Below, piece after piece: positions 43,247 through 45,712 of a stretch of 45,712 nucleotides of DNA (positions are counted from its first letter, which is position 1; each line of letters starts with the position of its first letter). The DNA comes from Levilactobacillus humaensis (GTDB taxonomy: Bacteria > Bacillota > Bacilli > Lactobacillales > Lactobacillaceae): contig NZ_BROB01000021.1 of the NCBI RefSeq assembly GCF_024345185.1, positions 1-45,712 on the forward strand, written 5' to 3'. The position numbers and the translations under genes were made by a program. Below the pieces are notes generated by a model. The model did not search any database and was not told the origin of the DNA. It saw only the letters and a list, made by a program, of their open reading frames with translations.

Positions 43247-43403
43247 GAAGCTGTTAGGTGAGGCTCCTATACGGAAAATGCTACTGCTCAGAAACGTCGA
43301 GAAACGCCAATGAGTCAGCTGTGCAGGTCAAATTAAGGCCTGTTCTAATGTAGCTGTTATGAATCTTTAACTACGCCGTATAGTGCTAAAACTCAACGAC
43401 TGG
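43247..43403 (+). promoter_or_regulatory. M-box (ykoK) magnesium riboswitch
   Basis: The core M-box segments appear in order: GTTAGGTGAGGCTCCTATAC, GCTACTGCTCAGAAACGTC, AACGCCAATGAGTCAG, and the closing CCGTATAGTGCTAAAACTC. In M-box RNAs Mg2+ stabilises the compact form and favours a downstream terminator. The usual targets are Mg2+ transporters (mgtE, corA, mgtA), but none lies downstream here. Confidence 0.9.
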
Positions 43404-43435
43404 CAAATTCTGTACACAAATTGCTTTTTAATTGT

Positions 43436-43470
43436 GCGCTTAGCCGGTCGCGGCTAAGCGCTTTTAATTT
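43436..43470 (+). terminator. M-box expression-platform terminator
   Basis: GCGCTTAGCC pairs with GGCTAAGCGC, then TTTTAATTT. The adjacent GCAAATT/AATTGC-type segments can form the competing antiterminator. Confidence 0.75.
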
Positions 43471-43512
43471 ATTACAGTTGTCACTGTCGTTTACTTTAGG
43501 AGGTGATTGAAC

Positions 43513-43605
43513 ATGACAACGCCACATATTGATGATCCTGGAGCGAGTTATTACTCGCCGGTGGGAAAGTTATTGCCAGTTCACACCTCTTGGTTGACGC
43601 TTTGA
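43513..43605 (+). CDS. 30-codon ORF under the M-box, possible leader peptide
   Basis: Perfect ribosome site TTTAGGAGGTGATTGAAC before an ATG. The ORF encodes MTTPHIDDPGASYYSP, then VGKLLPVHTSWLTL, and stops. It contains an Asp-Asp-Pro near the N-terminus and several further prolines. Peptides with acidic-proline runs (EPDP in enterobacterial MgtL) destabilise ribosomes at low Mg2+. It contains no membrane span and matches no family I know. Codons 11-16 coincide with a GCGAGT/ACTCGC hairpin. Confidence 0.5.
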   Translation: MTTPHIDDPGASYYSPVGKLLPVHTSWLTL

Positions 43606-44104
43606 GGAGACCTGTTCTCTAGCTTTCCCGTGCCCGGACTCCGTAGCTTGATGCGGAGGTTCGACCACTAGACTTTGAACGGAATCGATTAGCTGCCTTT
43701 ATTCAGCCGTCGTTGGTGTTGCAACCAACTGTATGGCGACTGGACTTCTCTGAACTCGTTTGGAGCTAATCGGATTCGGCCACTTAATGGATAACGCAAG
43801 CTAGAGTTACATCGTTTTTCTCGGCACTATTCCACTATGATGCACTGACGTGTTAGTCCGAATAGCGTTACAACAACCGTAACCTGCTCTGCCCCTGGGG
43901 GAACCCTGAGGTGAGAAGAACTTCCCGTAACTGACGCCGTTTCAACTAGGTTGGTTTTTAATCTCTGACGGTCGATACGACTAACAACCACAATTCTAAA
44001 TTTATCTGATTACTAGCCGGTCGCCGTGACCCATGGGCTGATGGGAATCACCCCGCAAGCGCGGCAAGCCACTATTAATCGGTTATAGCTATTATCAATG
44101 TAAA
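43540..44104 (+). ncRNA. Candidate large structured RNA controlled by the M-box
   Basis: About 560 nt without a credible protein frame in any of six frames. Many local helices are seen: GCGAGT/ACTCGC (43543-43558), GGGAAAG/CTTTCCC (43563-43569 with 43623-43629), CTCCG/CGGAG (43639-43658), a 13-bp helix with one bulge (43682-43694 with 43764-43777) enclosing GTTGG/CCAAC, GTTAC/GTAAC (43867-43883), and GTGA-CCCAT/ATGGG-TCAC (44026-44051). It is bounded by the M-box terminator and a final strong terminator. Sequence family not recognised; large ornate RNAs (ROOL, GOLLD and similar) are comparators only. Confidence 0.5.
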
Positions 44105-44145
44105 AAATCCCCACAATTCTAGCCAGAATTGTGGGGATTTTTTTG
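44102..44145. terminator. Strong bidirectional terminator
   Basis: AAAAAATCCCCACAATTCT pairs with AGAATTGTGGGGATTTTTT. It ends both the M-box transcript and the convergent symporter gene. Confidence 0.95.
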
Positions 44146-44150
44146 CTTAT

Positions 44151-45437
44151 TTATTTGGCACTAGCCTCTCGTAATTTCGCAAGATAGGCCTGGCTCTTTT
44201 CTTCGCTAAATTCGTGTTCAGATTTACCAATGATAACCGTGGCTAGTGAGTTACCGACCACGTTAACGGCCGTCCGACCCATGTCGACCAACCGGTCAAT
44301 TCCGGCAATGAAGGTCAATCCGCTCATTGGCACGCCAATAGTGGAGACCGTTGCCAACAGAACCACGAAAGAGGCCCCTGGGACGCCCGCCATGCCCTTA
44401 CTGGTAATCATGAGGACCACGAGGAGGGTAATCTGTTGACCAAGGCTCAGGTGGATATGATAAGCCTGAGCGAGGAAGAGTGCCGCCAGTGATTGATAGA
44501 TCGCGGACCCATCCAGGTTAAACGTGTAACCGGTTGGAATCACAAACGACACAATCCCTTGACTCACCCCGAACTTGTCCATCTTGTCGATCAGACGGGG
44601 TAAGGCGGCTTCAGAACTCGCCGTCGAGAAGGCAAGAACAGCCTCATCCTTAATGACATAGAGTAAATCCTTCAGATGAAAGCCAAACATCCGAGCAGCA
44701 AGGCCCATGAAAACCACGATGAACAGTGCCATTGTGCCATACGCTAACACAATAAAGTAGCCCAGTGGCGCTAGGGCCGACAGTCCCATTTGTGCGATGG
44801 TAACCCCAATTAAGGCACACACCCCAATTGGTGCAGTATGCATGACCCAGTTAGTTACCCGGAACATGACTTGAGAAACAGCATCCAGGAAGTCGATGAT
44901 GACCTGGCCCTGCTTCCCAATAGCGGCAGTCCCCAGTCCAAAGAAGACGGAGAAGAAAATAATCGGCATCATGTCACCCTCAGAGAGTGACTTGAAGAAG
45001 TTGGTGGGAATAATTCCCATCAGTGTGGCCCAGATGCCAGAATCCTTAGCTGATTTTGCCGATGAGACGTATTGACTGATATCGGTACTATGTAGTTGAT
45101 GAATGTCGATAAAGTCCCCTGGGTGGAAGATATTGCCGACCAACAGCCCTAAGGCAATTGCGATGGTCGTCATAATTTCAAAGTACAGAATAGTCTTCCC
45201 ACCGACCCGGCCAAGCTTCTTGATGTCGCCCATATTGGCAATTCCAACGGTTAGACAAGACACCACGATTGGTAAAACAATCATCTGGATTAACCCGATA
45301 AACATGTTCCCAATATTCTGCATGGCCGTGATAGCAATCTTATTTTGATAGAAAATTGAACCCAGCACAATGCCGAGTACCAACCCAATCAAGATCTGCC
45401 ACCCCAAACTCAGGCGGTAGCTACGATACGTCTTCAT
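44151..45437 (-). CDS. Dicarboxylate/amino acid:cation symporter (GltP/DctA family)
   Basis: 428 residues from the ATG at 45437, spaced 7-8 bp from GGGTGG; a GTG four codons upstream is less likely. It has eight spans plus two hairpin loops. Family motifs: serine-rich FSTASSEAALP (hairpin 1), GYTFNLDGSAIYQSLAALF (span 7, NMDGT-like motif as NLDGS), SKGMAGVPGASFVVL (hairpin 2) and GIDRLVDMGRTAVNVVGN (substrate-binding span 8). It takes up glutamate, aspartate or C4-dicarboxylates with H+ or Na+. RTAVNVVGN with Arg in place of some dicarboxylate-type residues favours an acidic amino acid; inference. Confidence 0.92.
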   Translation of the reverse strand: MKTYRSYRLSLGWQILIGLVLGIVLGSIFYQNKIAITAMQNIGNMFIGLIQMIVLPIVVSCLTVGIANMGDIKKLGRVGGKTILYFEIMTTIAIALGLLVGNIFHPGDFIDIHQLHSTDISQYVSSAKSAKDSGIWATLMGIIPTNFFKSLSEGDMMPIIFFSVFFGLGTAAIGKQGQVIIDFLDAVSQVMFRVTNWVMHTAPIGVCALIGVTIAQMGLSALAPLGYFIVLAYGTMALFIVVFMGLAARMFGFHLKDLLYVIKDEAVLAFSTASSEAALPRLIDKMDKFGVSQGIVSFVIPTGYTFNLDGSAIYQSLAALFLAQAYHIHLSLGQQITLLVVLMITSKGMAGVPGASFVVLLATVSTIGVPMSGLTFIAGIDRLVDMGRTAVNVVGNSLATVIIGKSEHEFSEEKSQAYLAKLREASAK

Positions 45438-45601
45438 AATATTTTCCACCCATTTCCAAGATAGTTTGTTTTTAGGTTCTGTTTTGTTACTAAACTAACG
45501 ACAAGTACCAGCATAGCACAATGCTCTGGCCCGACCAAGGGCCCAGCATGACAACTAGAGTTAGCCCTTTACTAATTAACTCGGTCGCAAATTTAGCTTA
45601 T

Positions 45602-45632
45602 AAAAAAAGTGGAACCCATCTCTGGATTCCAC
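45602..45632 (-). terminator. rRNA operon terminator
   Basis: GTGGAA.CCA pairs with TGG.TTCCAC, followed on the minus strand by TTTTTTT, directly after the 5S gene. Confidence 0.85.
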
Positions 45633-45637
45633 AAGTC

Positions 45638-45712
45638 GCGTGGCAACGTCCTATCCTCGCAGGGGGCGATCCCCCAACTACTATCAGCGTGCTGAAGCTT
45701 AACTTCCGTGTT
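45638..45712 (-). rRNA. rrf: 5S ribosomal RNA (3' part, cut by window end)
   Basis: Minus-strand sequence AACACGGAAGTTAAGCTTC, then GTAGTTGGGGGATCGCCCCC and GGACGTTGCCACGC, is the conserved 3' two thirds of a Firmicutes 5S rRNA. The 5' end lies beyond the window. Confidence 0.95.

Noticed and set aside
43540-44104. Decayed magnesium transporter gene behind the M-box
   Set aside because: Six-frame reading shows dense stops and no transmembrane or MgtE/CorA/MgtA-like fragments, while base-paired segments are abundant.
1-45712. CRISPR array, prophage, insertion sequence or tRNA genes
   Set aside because: No regularly spaced repeats, transposase, integrase or phage structural genes, and no cloverleaf tRNA sequence was recognised.

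Overview
The window looks like the chromosome of a heterofermentative lactobacillus, most likely of the Levilactobacillus/brevis type. The reasons are the GC content near 50 %, strong AGGAGG-type ribosome sites, tandem Apf-like LysM proteins, a fused AdhE, a zwf/gnd oxidative pentose phosphate branch, and HrcA-, CcpA-, Rex-, PerR- and Flp-type sites. The species is inferred from gene content and not proven. The right edge runs into a 5S rRNA gene (minus strand), so an rRNA operon lies just outside.

Layout. 0.1-2 kb: two paralogous secreted LysM/Apf-like cell-wall proteins. 2.8-5.9 kb: adhE with Rex-like and cre-like sites. 5.9-12.3 kb: a membrane-anchored glycerophosphodiester phosphodiesterase, a DUF1836 protein, a P-type ATPase, a tiny membrane protein and an aldo/keto reductase. 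12.4-17.3 kb: an Hsp20 with a CIRCE element, a two-gene unit coding a beta-helix plus double AAA+ protein and a membrane protein with PKFG repeats, and a small acidic protein. 17.5-27.1 kb: a CNNM/CBS protein, an AEC transporter, an HPP-like membrane protein, a DHA2 drug exporter, an ABC-F protein with an attenuator leader, nrdI overlapping a nitroreductase, and a DHA1 MFS transporter. 27.2-28.2 kb: a CopZ-like chaperone with a Dps-like protein. 28.2-33.2 kb: a LacI regulator divergent from a sugar transporter and a GH31 alpha-glucosidase. 34-36.8 kb: a P1B-type metal ATPase and a secreted Lys/Thr-rich protein. 37.2-42.4 kb: zwf, a GNAT/MarR divergent pair, gnd and two small unknown genes. 42.5-45.7 kb: ahpC with a PerR-like box, an M-box magnesium riboswitch, a gltP-type symporter and the 5S rRNA.

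Two things stand out beyond ordinary annotation. First, an M-box riboswitch on the plus strand (about 43247-43403) is followed by its terminator, a perfect Shine-Dalgarno, a 30-codon ORF and about 500 nt of strongly base-paired sequence with no recognisable protein. The unit ends at a strong terminator before a convergent gene, so the riboswitch appears to control only a mini-ORF and a large structured RNA. Second, five copies of a roughly 180-nt interspersed element, in both orientations and only between genes, share one multi-helix fold. Many of its helices are kept by compensatory base changes across two sequence subfamilies.

Regulatory logic can be read in several places. Identical Flp/FNR-type boxes lie at the same distance from the -10 of the CopZ/Dps unit and of the P1B ATPase, which suggests a shared metal/redox regulon. 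Twin GTAAACGTTTAC operators sit between the LacI gene and its sugar-utilisation targets. AdhE carries NADH (Rex) and carbon (CcpA) sites. The ABC-F gene has a Rho-independent attenuator behind a three-codon upstream ORF.
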